Assembly: GCA_038121105.1 (NCBI GenBank)
Contig: JAYONB010000001.1
Coordinates: 186,001 to 250,000 of the forward strand
Length of the DNA stretch: 64,000 nt
Reading direction: 5' to 3'
Source of the DNA: CALJDF01 sp038121105
Lineage (GTDB): Bacteria > Pseudomonadota > Alphaproteobacteria > SHVP01
In this document: piece after piece, positions 62,381 to 64,000 of the stretch
Numbering within the stretch: the first letter of the stretch is position 1
Layout: the number at the start of each line of letters is the position of its first letter
Translations under genes and position numbers: made by a program
Notes under the pieces: model-generated
Told to the model about the DNA's origin: nothing
Databases searched by the model: none
The model's input: the letters and a program-made list of their open reading frames with translations, nothing else

Positions 62381-63151
62381 TCAGCCGCCCTGCTCGCCCT
62401 CTTCACCGCGGGGAAGGGCCGCTGCGGCATCGTTTTCGCCTGTTTCCAGCCGTTCCGGTAGCTGTCTCCGGGTCCGAATCTCGATTGTCACCGTGGTCGC
62501 ACGCTGCGGGTTCATCGCCGCCAACACCGGCGCGAGCCGGCGTTCGTTCATCAACTCGGCAACATCGAGCAGAATATCGAGGTCGAGTTCGTTGAATATC
62601 CGCGCCGCCTCCTTCGGCTTCATCGTCTCATAAACCCGTACCAGGCTACGTAGCTTCCGCTCTTCCTGGGCATCGTGCTGTTGAATCAGCGATTGGATAG
62701 ACGCTTCGATCTCGCGCAACTCGGCAATCTGGTCTTCGATCCGCTGCTCGGCGGCTTCGAGAAGATTCTCGCGGATATCCAATTCACGCGCGCGCTGCTC
62801 TAGTTGTTCCCGTCGCGCGGCGAGATCCTGCAATAGCGCAACCTCAGCCTCGGTAAATATCTGCCCCCCGGCCTGGTCCTCGGGACGAGCGGGCCCCTCA
62901 CCAGTCCCAAGCAAAGCCTCATCGTCCGCCGACTCACTGCCCGCCTCCGCGGCCGGCGCCTCTTCGACCGTCTCCTCGTCGGCATCGCCAAAGGGATCTT
63001 CCTCCGCGGCCGAAGGTTCCGCAGCTTCAGCGACCGGCACAGCTATGCCGATGATCCTCTCCGCTTCGTTCCACAATCCACCGACCTTCGCCCCGAAGGC
63101 GACGAAGGCAACGACGATGAGAACTGGAAGAAGGCGAAGACGTTTCATCAT
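62381..63151 (-). CDS. MotE-like protein (coiled coil plus MgtE-N/FliG-M-like domain)
   Basis: A 256-residue protein with an N-terminal membrane or signal segment (7-25). An acidic Ala/Glu linker (about 40-95) and a long coiled coil (about 100-165) follow. The compact C-terminal helical domain contains MKPKEAARIFNELDLDILLDVAELMNERRLAPVLAAMNP. That domain is shared by MgtE and FliG and by the MotE stator chaperone of rhizobia. Position between DUF6468 and the large AMIN/TPR gene, downstream of fliM, supports a motor role. A GTG/ATG choice affects only the first residue. Confidence 0.83.
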   Translation of the reverse strand: MMKRLRLLPVLIVVAFVAFGAKVGGLWNEAERIIGIAVPVAEAAEPSAAEEDPFGDADEETVEEAPAAEAGSESADDEALLGTGEGPARPEDQAGGQIFTEAEVALLQDLAARREQLEQRARELDIRENLLEAAEQRIEDQIAELREIEASIQSLIQQHDAQEERKLRSLVRVYETMKPKEAARIFNELDLDILLDVAELMNERRLAPVLAAMNPQRATTVTIEIRTRRQLPERLETGENDAAAALPRGEEGEQGG

Positions 63152-63156
63152 GAGTA

Positions 63157-63600
63157 CTAACGCGCCTGCTGCAGCGCGGCCATCAGTTCGCGCTCGCTTT
63201 CGCTTGCCGTCCGAACAAGCTCTTTCGACACAACGCCGTTCCTGCGTTTCTTGGTCGCACTTTTTTCCGGCTGCGGCTTTGCACCCTCGTCCAGCGCAAT
63301 ATCCAAACGCTCCGCAAGAGACTGGGCGGCTCGGGTGACGTAGACGAGGTCGCCTTTCAAGGCCCGGGCCTCGTCGATCCGTTCCCCAAGCGCATTGGAT
63401 AGCTCGCTTCCGGTCGACTTGATTGACAGCAAGCCCGCCTGGGCACGTTCGGTGGCTGAGGTAAATTCGGCCATCAACTTTTTCATGGTCGTATTGGATT
63501 TGCGCACCTCGTTGAGGCGGGCATAAAGCACCACACAGTACCCGATGGTAATCAGAAGGAGCGCTGCAACGGCGCCATCAAGAAGAACCGGAAGTTCCAT
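63157..63600 (-). CDS. DUF6468-type flagellar-cluster membrane protein
   Basis: A 147-residue protein. One N-terminal helix (7-27) is followed by a cytoplasmic helical/coiled-coil part with KKLMAEFTSATERAQAGL, and a basic C-terminal end. Its ATG overlaps the fliM stop by one base and its stop lies 5 bases before the MotE-like start. It is therefore firmly part of the fliM operon. I believe this corresponds to the DUF6468 family found after fliM in Rhodospirillales; no function is established. Confidence 0.75.
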   Translation of the reverse strand: MELPVLLDGAVAALLLITIGYCVVLYARLNEVRKSNTTMKKLMAEFTSATERAQAGLLSIKSTGSELSNALGERIDEARALKGDLVYVTRAAQSLAERLDIALDEGAKPQPEKSATKKRRNGVVSKELVRTASESERELMAALQQAR

Positions 63601-64000
63601 CAGTCCTTATCCTCGTTTCTAATCTGATCGGTGACCCGAATTGCCATCGTCGATCCGACACGTCCCATGCGCCCGGCCAAAAGCGAAACGCCACCGCAAC
63701 GCAGCTCAACTTCAGAGTCTTGGGTGCTGTTGAACATCACGGTGTCACCCACCTCCAGTTCCATGACCTTGCCCAATTTCATAACTTTCTCATCGAGGAC
63801 GGCCTCGATTTGGACCTGGGTGTACCAAAGTTCGGTGGCCAAATGGCCTTCCCAAATCGAATCACGACCGAACTTCTCACCCATGAACATCTGCAATAGA
63901 AGCTCGCGGACGGGTTCAAGCGTGGCATAGGGCAAGAGGAGTTCGATGCGACCGCCACGATCCTCCATATCGACCCGAAGCCGAATAAGGATGGCGGCAT
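63600..64000 (-). CDS. fliM: Flagellar motor switch protein FliM, C-terminal part (5' end outside window)
   Basis: The frame is open to the window edge, giving 133 residues. The visible part begins AAILIRLRVDMEDRGG, the end of the FliM middle domain. The SPOA domain follows with LEVGDTVMFNSTQDSEVELRCGG and ends in RMGRVGSTMAIRV. FliM forms the C-ring with FliG and FliN and receives CheY-P. The internal ATG at 63968 is not the start. DUF6468, MotE-like and AMIN/TPR genes follow on the same strand. Confidence 0.93.
   Translation of the reverse strand, partial: AAILIRLRVDMEDRGGRIELLLPYATLEPVRELLLQMFMGEKFGRDSIWEGHLATELWYTQVQIEAVLDEKVMKLGKVMELEVGDTVMFNSTQDSEVELRCGGVSLLAGRMGRVGSTMAIRVTDQIRNEDKD

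Noticed and set aside
63600..63968. A 122-residue independent gene starting at 63968
   Set aside because: The frame continues to the window edge with FliM sequence, so this ATG is internal to fliM.

Overview
The window is 64 kb of GC-rich chromosome from an alphaproteobacterium, most likely of the Rhodospirillales or a neighbouring order. That placement is inferred from gene content and order: surA-pdxA-rsmA facing gmk-yicC-mltG-fabF-acpP-fabG-fabD, rpsF-rpsR-rplI with long acidic tails, dnaB-alr, radA-cvpA-purF, a DUF6468/MotE-like pair after fliM, and CtrA-type boxes between flagellar operons. Coding density is very high. No stretch over about 200 bases lacks a gene. There are no rRNA genes, CRISPR arrays, insertion sequences, integrases or phage genes. 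One tRNA (Gln, anticodon CTG) is present.

Layout. 1-2.1 kb: end of surA, then pdxA and rsmA on the plus strand. 2.1-8.1 kb (minus): gmk, yicC, mltG, fabF, acpP, fabG, fabD, that is fatty-acid synthesis, a cell-wall lytic enzyme and nucleotide metabolism. 8.2-9.7 kb (plus): rpsF-rpsR-rplI behind a structured leader. 9.7-19.5 kb (plus): cfa, dnaB, alr, an MlaE/MlaF-type lipid ABC pair, radA, cvpA, purF and an SDR. 19.5-29.7 kb (minus): der, bamB, a YfgM-like TPR protein, a small conserved protein, guaA, rsmB-like, guaB, rlmE, ppx/gppA. 29.8 kb: tRNA-Gln. 29.9-31.7 kb (minus): an MBL hydrolase and an alpha/beta hydrolase.

31.7-39.1 kb is an accessory export locus. A PadR-type regulator followed by an RND pump pair is divergent from an ABC ATPase and two ABC-2 permeases. 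One permease has an in-frame TAG at codon 17. A 7-9-7 inverted repeat sits in the shared promoter region. 39.1-44.7 kb: an Atm1-like ABC exporter, a LysM protein, a dihaem cytochrome c, a cytochrome c', a small secreted protein and a LOG-family hydrolase. 44.8-52.6 kb: icd, a cyclic-nucleotide-gated K+-channel-like protein, alaS, recA (SOS-like promoter) and an FAD monooxygenase.

52.8-64 kb is a flagellar region. flgB-flgC-fliE-fliQ-fliR-flhB (minus) diverges from an flhB-like small gene, a small unknown gene, fliO and fliP (plus). The intervening region has two CtrA-type boxes, each overlapping a predicted -35. Beyond a hydrolase gene, fliM (cut by the window end), a DUF6468 gene, a MotE-like gene and a 1164-residue secreted protein with three beta-rich repeats and a TPR tail form a second minus-strand cluster. 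That large protein, and the way it may join the motor, is the best candidate here for an undescribed component.

All functions are inferred from motifs read by eye. No database search was run, and start sites are chosen from ribosome-binding sites and family N-termini.
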